Shown: in pieces, positions 35,239 to 45,871 of the stretch
How the letters are laid out: the number at the start of each line of letters is the position of its first letter
Position numbering within the stretch: the stretch's first letter is position 1
Source: Ahaetulla prasina
Taxonomy: Eukaryota; Chordata; Lepidosauria; Squamata; Colubridae
Reading direction: 5' to 3'
NCBI RefSeq assembly: GCF_028640845.1
Contig: NC_080541.1
Location: 158,356,502 to 158,420,501, forward strand
Length of the DNA stretch: 64,000 bases
The notes under the pieces: model-generated
Database searches by the model: none
What the model saw: the letters and a program-made list of their open reading frames with translations, nothing else
What the model was told of the DNA's origin: nothing
Program-made: the position numbers and the translations under genes

Positions 35239-35677
35239 TTTAACTAATGTCATTATATTTTGAGGAATAGAGTGACGTCTTTTGATTTCTCCTTCATATT
35301 TAGAAGTTTAGAGTTCATTTTGAGTTATAATAGTACTAAACTGCTTGTTTTCCCTATTTCTGCTAAAAGATAAACCTTAACACAGCTGTAGCATATTAGG
35401 GATGACCCAACATTACTTATTATTACATATTAGGGATGACCTGACATTACATGATCCCCCTTCCTTTTCATGGCAAAGGGGCTTCTGTAGCTCAATGAAG
35501 CTATGAGCTATGCTGTGCAGGGCCACTCAAGATGGACAAGTCATAGCAGAGAGCTCTGACAAAATGCATTCCACTGGAGAAGGAAATGGTAACCCACACC
35601 AGTATCTTTGCCATGAAAACCCCATGTAAAGTATCAAAAGGCAAAAAGATATGATGCTGTAAGATGAGGCCCTCAGG

Positions 35678-36600
35678 TTGGGAGGTGTCCAATATGCTAC
35701 TGGGGAAGAGCAGAGGGCTAGTACTAGTAGCGCCAGAAAGAATGAAGTGACTGGGTCAAAGCCGAAAGGACACTCAACTGTGGATGTATCTGGGGGTAAA
35801 AGGAAAGTCCGATGCTGTAAAGGTCTTTACTCCATAGGAACCTGGAATGTAAGAACCATGAATCAAGGCAAGCTGGACGTGGTCAAACAAGAGATGACAA
35901 GACATCAACATTTTAGGAATCAACAAACTAAAATGGACAGGAATGGGTGGATTTAATTCAGATGACCATCAGGGATACTACTGCAGACAAGAATCTCTCA
36001 GAGCTTGGAAGCATGGGGGGGGGTATCCTCAGAAGAAATGGAGTAGCCTTCATAGTCAATAAAAGAACAGGAAAAGCAGTACTGGGATACAATCATCAAA
36101 ATGACAGAATGATCTCAGTTCGAATCTAATATCACAGTAGTCCAAGTCTATGCCCCAACCACTGGTGCTGAAGAGGATGAAGTTGACTGATTCTATGAAG
36201 CCCTACAACACCTTATAGAATTAGTACCAAAAATGATGTCCTTATCATCATGCTAAAGTAGGAAGCCAAAAGATAACCAGAATAACAGGCAGGTTTGGCC
36301 TTGGAGTACAAAACGAAGCAGGGCACAGGCTGGTAGAATTTTGTCAAGAGAATATGATGGTCATAGCAAACACTCTTTTCCAACAACCCAAGAGACAAAT
36401 CTACACATGGACATCACCAGACGGTCAACACAGAAATCAGATTGACTATGTGCTCTGCAGCCAAAGATGGAGAAGCTCTATACAGTCAGTAAAAACAAGA
36501 TCAGGAGCTGACTGTGGCTCAGATCATGAGCTTCTCATTGCAAAATTTAGGCTTAAATTGAAGAAAATAGGGAAAAGCACTAAGCCACTCAGGTATGAAC
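35678..36600 (+). pseudogene. BovB endonuclease domain, broken
   Basis: The frame at 35678 carries IGTWNVRTMNQGKLDVVKQE, the start of the APE-type endonuclease of BovB. The frame at 35947 includes RRNGVAFIVNKR. The frame at 36354 carries WTSPDGQHRNQIDYVLCSQR and ADCGSDHELLIAKF, the SDH motif at the end of the endonuclease. Frame shifts lie between the three. This domain nicks target DNA in active elements; this copy is dead. Confidence 0.88.
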
Positions 36601-36601
36601 T

Positions 36602-37027
36602 AGGGGTGAAATGCTACCAGTTCGCTCTGGTTTGGGCGAACCAGTAGTGATAAAACTACCGGTTCGAGTGAACTAGTAGTAAAAAAATGCTTTAAAAAGT
36701 AAAAAAAAAAGAGGTTCCAACGATCACAGCTGTGTTGTGCGATTGTCGGAACCTTTTTTTACTTTTTAAAAGCATTTTTTTACTATTGGCTTGGGTGAAT
36801 AGGTAGTTAAACATGCTTTAAAAAGTAAAGCGCAGCACAGCTGATTGTCGGAACCTTTTTAAAAGCATTTTTACTACCTATTCACCTGAACCAGTAATAA
36901 AAATGCTTTAAAAAGTAAAAAAAAAAGTTGGTCATGCCCACCCAGTCACATGACCCTACCATCAGGCCACACCCACCAAGCCACACCCACAGAACTGGTA
37001 GCAAAAAATTTTGCATTTCACCACTGA
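36602..37027. mobile_element. hAT MITE inserted in BovB
   Basis: The ends AGGGGTGAAATGC and GCATTTCACCACTGA form inverted repeats. It is flanked by the exact 8-bp duplication TATGAACT at 36594-36601 and 37028-37035. The BovB frame reads on directly across the site if the element and one duplication copy are removed. The interior contains long A/T-rich inverted repeats around GGTTCC/GGAACC. Confidence 0.93.
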
Positions 37028-37029
37028 TA

Positions 37030-37981
37030 TGAACTAAATCATATCCCTGATGAATATACAGTAGATGTGATAATTAGATTTAAGGAAATAGATCTGATAG
37101 ACAGTGTGCCCAAAGAACTGTGGACAGAGGTTCGCAACATTGTACAAGAGGTAGCATCTAAAACCATCCCAAAGAAAAAGAAATGCAAGAAAGCAAAATG
37201 GCTGTCTGAGGAAGCTTTACAAATAGCTGAGGAAAGAAGGGAAGTGAAAGGCAAGGGAGAAAGAAAAAGATACACCCAGTTGAATGCAGAATTTGAGAGA
37301 ATAGCTAGAAGAAATAAGAATGACTTCTTAAATGAACAGTGCAAAAAAAATAAAAGGAAACAATAGAATAGGAAGGACCAGAGATCTCTTCAAGAAAATT
37401 GGAGATATGAAAGGAACGTTTCATGCAAAGATGGGCATGATAAAAGACCAAAATGGCAGGGACCTACAGACACAGAAGAGATTAAGAAGAGGTGGCAAAA
37501 TTACACAGAAGAACTATACAAGAACAAGTTTAACATCCCTGATAAACACGATGGGGTGGTCACTGACTTCAAGCCAGACATTCTGGAATATGAAGTCAAA
37601 TGGGCCTTAGGAAGTCTGAACAACAAAGCTAGTGGAGATGACAGTATTCCAGCTGAGTTATTCAAAATCTTGCAAGACGATGCAGGAAAAGTGCTACACT
37701 CAATTTGTCAGTAAATTTGGAAAACTCTATAGTGGCCATAGGATTGGAAAAGTTCAGTTTACATTCCAATTCCAAAGAAGGGCAATGCCAAAGAATATTC
37801 AAACTACTGCACCATTGCACTCATTTCACATGCTAGCAAAGTTATGCTCAAAATCCTACAAGCTAGGCTCCAGGAGTATGTGCACCAAGAACTATCAGAA
37901 GTACATGCAGAGGAATTAGAGATCAAATTATCAACATGTTGGATCATGGAGAAAGCTAGGGAATTCCAGAAAAGCATTTAG
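37030..37981 (+). pseudogene. BovB linker and RT N-terminus, broken
   Basis: The frame at 37067 reads ELWTEVRNIVQEVASKTIPK and KKKKCKKAKWLSEEALQIAE, the BovB region between endonuclease and RT. Later frames include KASGDDSIPAELFKILQDDA-type sequence (near 37625-37690), and the last recognisable piece is WIMEKAREFQKS near 37945-37975. The RT palm with the catalytic Asp that should follow is absent, replaced by unrelated DNA. Several frame shifts occur. Confidence 0.82.
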
Positions 37982-38380
37982 TTGACACTTGTTATTTGCA
38001 GTTACCAATCAACTCAGGTGCTGTCTATTTGCATGATGAAAGGTGATATTGTGCAATCATGATATCATGTAGACACAATCATGAGGTTTTGGTACCAAGT
38101 GTAAAAAATGAACCTCCTGGTACATGGTTTGGTACAAGATATGTGTCAAAGAACTTGGTGTTGCCCTTTGAGTTTGGAGCTTTGACACAGATCTTGGTGT
38201 TGTCTACATTGGCCATTATGCAGTCTCTAGTGTTCTAACGGGGCTCCTGACAGCTGAATGGGGAGTATTTATGTAGATTTAATGCTGGATGTTGTGTATA
38301 TTGGCTTGTCTTATGATCTCCTTGCTGTTGTTCCATTGGGATCCCAATATTTGAAGGGATATTTTGCTTGGTATGTTATG

Positions 38381-39533
38381 CTTTTGTATTTGCTTAAATC
38401 TTCCTGCTAAAGTTAATAATAATTTTTGACATTTCCATACTTATTGTTGTGTTTATTATCTCTGGATTCTCAAAAAAATAATCATTTGGCCATTGCCTGA
38501 GACTTGGCAATACAGGTAATATTTAGCTATTACCTCCATATTTAAGGGACTGGGAATAATTTGGAATGGTGTGTATGTGTGTATATGTGTGTGTGCGCGC
38601 ACGCGCACATAACCTTTTGTTGTAGTAATTTCAGAAGAAGACAGAGAGCCATCCAGACATCAACAAGTTTATTCTAGATGTCTATTCTAGAACAGACATC
38701 TAGAATAACTCTTAGTGATACCTAGCTGCCTTTGTATATTCCATATTAAAGAAAAGGTTTGTTTGCATTGGCCAAAATGATTTGGAACCAATCTGAAGAG
38801 TGGAAAACTACTCAATGAATTTAAAACAATGTACAATACAATTTCTGTCTGGCCTCTCCAGAAAACAAACATTCCACTTTTATGCATTTGAGATTTGCCC
38901 ATTCCTTGATGTATCATTTTAATAAAGCATGGAGAAATTCAATGCATTGTGATATTTCCTCTCCCCACATTTTCAGACTGCTTTTTAGAATATGAATGGA
39001 AAATGGAAAGTTCAATAATTCATAAACAATATCTCTTCAGTGGTTTATATTATTATTATTTTGAAGTCTTCAGAAAAAGTGAGAATAATATTGGTGTGCA
39101 TTGTGAGTTCTTTCTTGGCCTGAAGAAAATCCCTTTAGGAAGAATAAAGCTTAATAAACAGAAATGTCTGAGAAGCAATCAAAGTTGGTTACCAAACCCT
39201 CGATTTTGGACAGATAACTATAGCTCCCCTGTTATTTCTATTAAAGCTCATTTAATTGCCCAAATTTCTTTCTGGCATTTTCCTCATGCCCAGCATCTCA
39301 TTTCCATGTCTTCATTTTCATTCTATGTCTTCTGTCTGATTGTTTCTGAAAAGTTATAGCTACTTCCTGAAACCGAAAGTATTTCCCACTTATGAATCTG
39401 TTTCTCCAACATCTATTTCAATATTTACAGCTTTGACCACCCTCCTCTGTCACCTGAGATGTCACTAGGCATTTGGAGAAATAATTTATTGCTTCACACA
39501 AGTGCGTAAAATCAGCTTCCATAGGACACAGAA
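38381..39533. repeat. Segmental duplication D, copy 1
   Basis: 1,153 bases repeated at 42060-43216 in the same orientation, roughly 98% identical by eye. Differences include an extra AGGCAT near 39474 and microsatellite length changes. No gene or transposon is recognised inside. The right edge ends in GACACAGAA, which is shared with the BovB-derived filler that follows. Confidence 0.95.
38570..38610. repeat. GT/GC alternating purine-pyrimidine tract
   Basis: (GT)n passing into GCGCGCACGCGC, a potential Z-DNA-forming tract. Its duplicate at 42251-42292 is purer. Confidence 0.8.
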
Positions 39534-39567
39534 GAGATTAAGAAGAGGTGGCAAAATTACACAGAAG
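39525..39567. repeat. 43-bp templated copy of BovB at a breakpoint
   Basis: Identical base for base to 37469-37511 inside the BovB element about 2 kb upstream. It lies exactly between duplication copy 1 and the CR1 fragment. The first nine bases (GACACAGAA) are also the end of the duplicated unit, i.e. microhomology. Confidence 0.9.
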
Positions 39568-39955
39568 GCGGTCTCAAGGTATCCCGGTCCTAAGCCATGG
39601 GCGCTTTAAAGGTGGTAACAAGACCTTGAATTGCACCCGAAGACTACGGTAGCCAGTGTAGGCCGCACAGGATAGGTGTTATATGGGAACAACGCCAAGT
39701 GCTCCTCCATCACCCACAGCCGCATTCTGGACTAACTGGAGCCTCGGGTGCTCTTCAAGGAGCTCCATGTAGAGAGCATTGCAATAGTCCAGGCGGAAAT
39801 GCGAGGCATGAGTGACTGTGCGTAAGGCATCCCGGTCAAGGAAGGCGCAACTGGCGAATCAGGTGGACCTGATAAAATGCTCTGGCACGGCTGTCAAATG
39901 ATTCTCTAAGGACAGCCGATCGTCCAGGAGGACGCCTAAGTTCTCCTCCCTGGGG

Positions 39956-41215
39956 TCAGTACTTCCTCCCCACAGTCAGCAATGGTGTAAGCTGACTGTA
40001 CCGGGACGCCGTACCCACAGCCACTCTGTCTTGGAAGGGTTGAGTTGGAGCCTGTTCCTCCCCATCCAGACCCTTGACGGCCTCAAGACACCGGCCCATC
40101 ACCTCAACAGCTTCATTGGGGTGGCTCGGGATGGAAATGTACAGCTGCGTATCATCAGCGTACAGATGATAATCCACCCCGAAACCACGGATAACCTCAC
40201 CCAGCGGCTTCATGTAGATGTTGAACAGGAGAGGCGAGAGAACAGACCCTGAGGCACCCCACAAGTGAGGCGCCTCGAGGCGATCTCTGCCCCCTGCCAA
40301 CACCGTCTATGACGGTCAGAGAGATAGGAGGAGAACCACCGATACGGTGCCTCCCACCCCAATCCTCCAACCGTCGCAGCAGGATACCATGGTCGATGGT
40401 ATCAAAAGCCGCTGAGAGATCTAAAGAACCAGGACAGAGGAACAACCTGTCCCGGCTCTCCAGAGGTCATCCACCAACGCGACCAAAGCCGTCTCGGTGC
40501 TGTAACCGGGCCTGAAACCGGACTGAACGGGTCCAGATAGACAGATTCCTCCAGGTGCTGAGGAAGCTGATATGCCACACTCAACAACCTTCGCCAAAAG
40601 CGAAGGTTGGAGACTGGACGATAGTTCGCTAAAACAGCCGGGTCCAGGAGGGCTTCTTGAGGAGGGCCTCACCACCGCCTCTTTCAGACATCATACTAAA
40701 AACACCTCCAACAAAGAAGCGTTGGTAACTTCCTGGAGCCAGCCTCGTGTAACCTCCCGGGTGGCCAGCACCATCCAGGAGGGGCACGGGTCCAATAAAC
40801 ATGTAGTGGAATTCAACCTACCCAACAACCTGTCCATGTCCTCAGGAGTCACAGGATCGAACTCAGCCCAGATAACATTCTCAAGACTCATCTCCGCCAT
40901 CCCACCTGAATCTATCCAATCAGTGTCCAAGCCGTCCCGAATCTGAGCGATTTTATCAGACAGATACTGCACAAAATCCTCAGCATGTCCCTGTAAGAGG
41001 TCCTCCCGAGCCTCCTGCCTGAGCAGGGAGCGGGTCACCCTAAACAGGGTGGCTGGGCGATTATCTGCCGATGCGATGAGTGCGGAGAAATAGTTATGTT
41101 TCACCACCCTGATCGCCACTAGGTAGGTCTGAATATATGACCTCACTAGTGTTCGGTCTGGTTCGGAGCGGCTGGACCTCCAGGCGCTCTCTAGGCTTCT
41201 TTTCCGGCGCTTCAT
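39956..41215 (-). pseudogene. CR1 reverse transcriptase, broken
   Basis: Read on the minus strand. 41215-40691 is the linker after the endonuclease (KRRKRSLESAWRSSRSEPDR). 40675-40421 has SGFRPGYSTETALVALVDDL. 40445-40197 has LDLSAAFDTIDHGILLRRLE, with the first catalytic Asp. 40303-39956 has [18 protein letters not shown] and [10 protein letters not shown], the Asp-Asp box. These are the RT motifs of CR1 in the right order, separated by frame shifts. 39570-39955 is the remaining thumb region without a long frame. All catalytic motifs are readable; the copy is dead by frame shifts and truncation. Confidence 0.88.
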
Positions 41216-41299
41216 CTCTCTCAGCTCCTCGTTATACCAAGGAGCTGGTCGAGTTCGCCGGGTCAGAAGCTAGCGCACGGCACATAAAGCGCCAGCGCC

Positions 41300-41953
41300 T
41301 CATCCCAGGCGGCCGCCAGCCTCAGCCGAGCCGTGGGCTAACTCCCTCGGGAATGGCCCAAGCTCCGTCAGAAACCTCTCAGGGTCCATCAGGCGCCTGG
41401 GACGGAACCATTGAACCGGTTCCGTCTCCCTATGGTGAGGTGCAGCGGTCCGAAAGTCTAGCTGAAGGAGTAAATGATCAGACCATGACAAGGGTTGAGA
41501 TATTAATTCCCCTAACTCCAGATCATTTAGCCACTGTCCCGAGACAAAAATCAAGTCCAGTGTGTTACCCCCGGCGTGGGTGGGGACCGCAACTACCTGG
41601 GTCAGGTCGAAGGCCATCATGGAAGCCATGAACTCCCGAGCTGCCGTCATTGAGTCGCCGGACGGCAAGTTGAAATCCCCCATGACCATAAGCCTGGGGG
41701 TCTCAACCGCCGTCCCGGCTATCATCTCCAGCAGCTCGGGCAGGGCTGCCGTCACGTAGCAAGGAGCCAGGTACATGATCAGCAAGCCCACCTGCACCCC
41801 CCGGCCCCACCTCACGAAGAGGGTTTCACAACCGTTTATCTGCGGGACAGCGACCTCCCTCGGAGCCAGACTCTCGTTAATAACAACCGCTACTCCCCCA
41901 CCCCTACCCTGGGCCCTCGGCTGATGAAATGCACGAAAACCCGGCGGGCACAT
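41300..41953 (-). pseudogene. CR1 endonuclease domain
   Basis: 217 codons on the minus strand covering most of the APE-type endonuclease of CR1 ORF2. Marks are GVAVVINESLAPREVAVPQI, VMGDFNLPSGD (metal-binding Asp/Asn) and PLSWSDHLLLQLDF (SDH). This domain nicks target DNA to prime reverse transcription. The frame is intact over this stretch; the first part of the domain (NKAPLI...MGITETW on the minus strand near 42050-41995) lies in a broken frame above it. Plus-strand open frames over the same bases are shadows. Confidence 0.88.
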
Positions 41954-42059
41954 CTCAATGAGGGGAACCCCCCCCCTCCGTGCCCAGCCAGGTCTCCGTA
42001 ATGCCCATTAGGTCCGCTCCCCCCTCTTAAATAAGATCAAATATGAGGGGGGCCTTATT

Positions 42060-42249
42060 CTTTTGTATTTGCTTAAATCTTCCTGCTAAAGTTAATAATA
42101 ACTTTTGACATTTCCATACTTATTGGTGTGTTTATTATCTCTGGATTCTCAAAGAAATAATCATTTGGCCATTGCCTGAGACTTGGCAATACAGGTAATA
42201 TTTAGCTATTACCTCCATATTTAAGGGACTGGGAATAATTTGGAATGGG

Positions 42250-42284
<35 letters not shown>

Positions 42285-43216
42285 CGCACACATAACCTTT
42301 TGTTGTAGTAATTTCAGAAGAAGACAGAGAGCCATCCAGACATCAACAAGTTTATTCTAGATGTCTATTCTAGAACAGACATCTAGAATAACTCTTAGTG
42401 ATACCTAGCTGCCTTTGTATATTCCATATTAAAGAAAAGGTTTGTTTGCATTGGCCAAAATGATTTGGAACCAATCTGAAGAGTGGAAAACTACTCAATG
42501 AATTTAAAACAATGTACAATACAATTTCTGTCTGGCCTCTCCAGAAAACAAACATTCCACTTTTATGCATTTGAGATTTGCTCATTCCTTGATGTATCAT
42601 TTTAATAAAGCATGGAGAAATTCAATGCATTGTGATATTTCCTCTCCCCACATTTTCAGACTGCTTTTTAGAATATGAATGGAAAATGGAAAGTTCAATA
42701 ATTCATAAACAATATCTCTTCAGTGGTTTATATTATTATTATTATTATTTTGAAGTCTTCAGAAAAAGTGAGAATAATATTGGTGTGCATTGTGAGTTCT
42801 TTCTTGGCCTGAAGAAAATCCCTTTAGGAAGAATAAAGCTTAATAAACAGAAATGTCTGAGAAGCAATCAAAGTTGGTTACCAAACCCTCGATTTTGGAC
42901 AGATAACTATAGCTCCCCTGTTATTTCTATTAAAGCTCATTTAATTGCCCAAATTTCTTTCTGGCATTTTCCTCATGCCCAGCATCTCATTTCCATGTCT
43001 TCATTTTCATTCTATGTCTTCTGTCTGATTGTTTCTGAAAAGTTATAGCTACTTCCTGAAACTGAAAGTATTTCCCACTTATGAGTCTGTTTCTCCAACA
43101 TCTATTTCAATATTTACAGCTTTGACCACCCTCCTCTGTCACCTGAGATGTCACTTTGGAGAAATAATTTATTGCTTCACACAAGTGCATAAAATCAGCT
43201 TCCATAGGACACAGAA
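42060..43216. repeat. Segmental duplication D, copy 2
   Basis: Second copy of 38381-39533, direct orientation. To its right (43217 onward) is unique DNA that was probably the original right neighbour. A (TG)n(CG)n tract at 42251-42292 and an ATT-repeat length difference near 42730 distinguish the copies. Confidence 0.95.
42251..42292. repeat. (TG)n(CG)n tract
   Basis: Uninterrupted alternating purine-pyrimidine run, a candidate Z-DNA-forming sequence. It is longer and purer than its duplicate at 38570-38610. Confidence 0.9.
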
Positions 43217-43498
43217 AAGCTCCCTGTTAAATGAGCAACAGAGCTCATTTTAGTCTTTCCTTCTCCCATCACAGACTTACAAGTTAATAGACTTTCCACT
43301 GTCATTAGTGCAGGACTTAGTGACCCAATGAGAGTTTTGGCAGATGTTCTTCTATGCCTCCCTGAAAATCTTAAGCATCCTCACTATTCATCCAGCTTTA
43401 TTTATTACATTTACCGGTATATGGTCCTTATTTTCTTAGCATGGGAAGAATGGGAATTTGGATTGCATGTGAAGGGTGGAGGTACAATATCACATTCC
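43217..43498. other. No gene or recognisable element
   Basis: Unique-looking DNA between the duplication and the CR1/L3-type tail. Confidence 0.5.
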
Positions 43499-43979
43499 TT
43501 TCAACTCCTGTTTCAACTCCTACCCTCAAAACAACACTATAGAGTACTGCACACCAGAAGAACAGTTTTTTTCCCTGAATGCCATCACTCTGCTAAACAA
43601 GTAATTCCCTCAACACTATCAAACTATTTACTAAGTTTGCACTACTATTAATCTTCTCATTGTTCCCATCACCGATCTCCTTCCACTTATGACTGTATGA
43701 CTGTAGCTTTGTTGCTTGTATCCTTATGATTTATATTGATATTGTTTCCTGATTGCTTATTTGTACCCTATGACTATCATTAAGTGTTGTACCTTATTGT
43801 TCTTGATGAACGTATCTTTTCTTTTATGTGCACTGAGAGTATATGCACCAAGACAAATTCCTTGGGTGTCCAATCACACTTGGCCAATAAAAAATTCAAT
43901 TCAATTCAATTCAATTCAATTCAATTCAATTCTATTCTATTCTATTCTATTCTATTCTATTCTATTCTATTCTATTCTT
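43499..43979 (+). mobile_element. CR1/L3-type LINE 3' end with pentanucleotide tail
   Basis: Short coding remnant (QLLPSKQHYRVLHTRR and the following FFPECHHSAKQ), then the 3' untranslated end with CAATCACACTTGGCCAATAA. The tail is (ATTCA)n turning into (ATTCT)n at 43893-43979. This tail is characteristic of snake CR1/L3 elements, known to seed pentanucleotide microsatellites. Confidence 0.88.
43893..43979. repeat. (ATTCA)n(ATTCT)n microsatellite
   Basis: Begins as TCAAT units and changes to TCTAT units near 43931, consistent with growth from the LINE tail. The next LINE copy begins directly at its end. Confidence 0.95.
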
Positions 43980-43988
43980 TCCCCAGAT

Positions 43989-44446
43989 TTCTGGGTTCTA
44001 TCCTATCGCAAGATCTCAAATGGACAGCTAACATCAAAAACATCATTAAAAAAGGACAACAAAGAATGTTCTTTCTGCGCCAACTCAGTAAGCTCAAACT
44101 GCCCAAGGAGCTGCTGATCCAATTCTACAGAGGAATTATTGAGTCTGTCATTTGCACCTCTATAACTGTCTGGTTCGGTTCTGCAACCCAACAAGAAAAA
44201 CACAGACTTCAGAGGATAATTAGAACTGCAGAAAAAATAATTGCTACCAACCTGCCTTCCATTGAGGACCTGTATACTGCACGAATCAAGAAGAGGGCCG
44301 TGAAAATATTTGCAGATCCCTCGCATCCTGGACATAAACTGTTTCAACTCCTACCCTCAAAACGACGCTATAGAGCACTGCACACCAGAACAACTAGACA
44401 CAAGAACAGTTTTTTCCCAAAGGCCATCACTCTGCTAAACAAATAA
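43989..44446 (+). CDS. CR1/L3-type ORF2 C-terminus
   Basis: About 152 codons without a stop, ending at 44446. Marks are LGSILSQDLKWTANIKNI, KKGQQRMFFLRQLSKLKLP, FYRGIIESVICTSITVWF and, near the end, LFQLLPSKRRYRALHTRT followed by NSFFPKAITLLNK. This is the thumb and C-terminal end of a CR1/L2-group reverse transcriptase. The catalytic palm lies upstream of the truncation and is missing. Any upstream extension in the same frame is only translated microsatellite (NSIQF and FYSIL repeats). It is open but not functional. Confidence 0.85.
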
Positions 44447-44640
44447 TTCCCTCAACACTGTCAGACTATTTACTGAATCTGCACTACTATTAATTGTTTC
44501 ATAGTTCCCATCACCAATCTCTTTCCACTTATGACTGTATGACTATAACTTGTTGCTGGCAATCCTTATGATTTATATTGATATATTGATCATCAATTGT
44601 GTTGTAAATGTTGTACCTTGATGAACGTATCTTTTCTTTT

Positions 44641-45871
44641 CTTTTCTTTTTTAAATAATTTTTTATTTCCATTTTTAAACATCATATTTATGTACAAATT
44701 ATTATCCATCATTAATCATTAATTTTTATTTATTACTGATTCAGGCCTGCCCGACTGCCACTTCCTTACTACACAATCTCCCTCTCTACCCTCTACTACT
44801 TTCCCATCCTTCATCTCCTTCACTTTACTATTTCCTCTCCTCCTTCTCCACTCCTCCCTTCTTCCACCCTATCTAACCCTCTTATTCCCCTCCTCCTTCT
44901 CTACACTTTCCTACCTACTTTCTTCCCTCCTTCTACTCCTCTCTCCTTTTCTTCCTGAAATGGCAGTCGAGCATCCCCAATATCATTTTAAATTTTTTGA
45001 TTTCATATCTTCAAAAATTACTGTACATTAATAATCAATCCATGTATCATTCCCCCCCCTTCCCCTCCTCCCCTTCCCCCAGACTTCCCAGTGCAAATAC
45101 CGGGTATTATGGCCAACAATCACAAGCTAAAGTATACAAAATATACATAACCTCCCACCTTAAAAAATTTAAAATTATAAATCCCCTCACAATAAAAATA
45201 AAAAGATAGGAAAGAATAATAAGAAAAGAAAAGAAAAGAAAAGAAACAATACCAACTTCACATATTACTTCTTCTTACAGTCCATTTTTAAAATTAATCC
45301 ATCTTCTCAAATTCAATTTTTTTCCCACTTGTATATTCCTTCAAATTTCATAAGTCCATTTCTCAAATTACAGTCCATCTTCTCGAACTCAAATTTTTAT
45401 CACTTATATATTTCTTCAATTGCCATAACATTTAATGTCCATTCTTCTTACAGTCCATTTTAAAAATTAGTCCATCTTCTAAAGTTCAAATTTTTTCCCC
45501 CGCCCACTTGTATATCCTTCAAATTTCATGTCCATTTCTTAAATTACAATCCAGCTTCTCAAATTCAAATTTTCATCACTTATATATTTCTTCAATTGTC
45601 ATAAGATTTAATATTCAATCTTCCAATACTACTCCATCAATCAAATATCAAGCAAATAATCATTTAAACTACATCCACAATATAACAGTAAACAGTTAAA
45701 ATCATTACATCCACATTATCTAAATTCATAAATTTCACTTTCCATCCTTCACAATTGAGTAATATCATCCCATAGATTTATACCATACAAATAGCAAATA
45801 ACAAAAATCCTATAATTTATATCCTAAACAAATCAATTCTAAAAATTAACCATAATCATCATATTCACATC
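44641..45871 (-). other. Non-coding 3' half of the HAL1-like element
   Basis: On the minus strand, ORF1 is followed by a section with internal repeats. The unit around GAGAAGATGGACTG and AAATGG occurs about three times between 45290 and 45560. A polypurine stretch (GGAAGGAG-rich, 44770-44960) and AATAAA precede the tail. No ORF2 start and no endonuclease or RT motif was found in any frame of this 1.2 kb. Confidence 0.7.

Larger units (their letters stand above)
35465..37981 (+). mobile_element. RTE-BovB LINE, 5' part, plus strand
   Basis: The BovB leader region (TGTGCAGGGCCACTCAAGAT, CAAAAGGCAAAAAGATATGA) is followed by endonuclease and the start of the RT region. The element stops abruptly near 37981 before the RT palm. 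The 3' half is missing, unlike normal 5'-truncated LINE copies. It is interrupted at 36602-37027 by a hAT MITE with its own target duplication. Confidence 0.88.
39568..42059 (-). mobile_element. CR1 fragment truncated at both ends, minus strand
   Basis: About 2.5 kb of CR1 ORF2, from early in the endonuclease (near 42050) to past the RT (near 39570). It lacks both the 5' leader and the 3' hairpin tail, so it was not delivered by ordinary retrotransposition. It lies between the two copies of duplication D. It is the same family as 8742-9410 and 59813-63370. Confidence 0.9.

Noticed and set aside
41137..41759. Plus-strand frames over the CR1 fragment
   Set aside because: Shadows; the minus strand carries the endonuclease and RT motifs.
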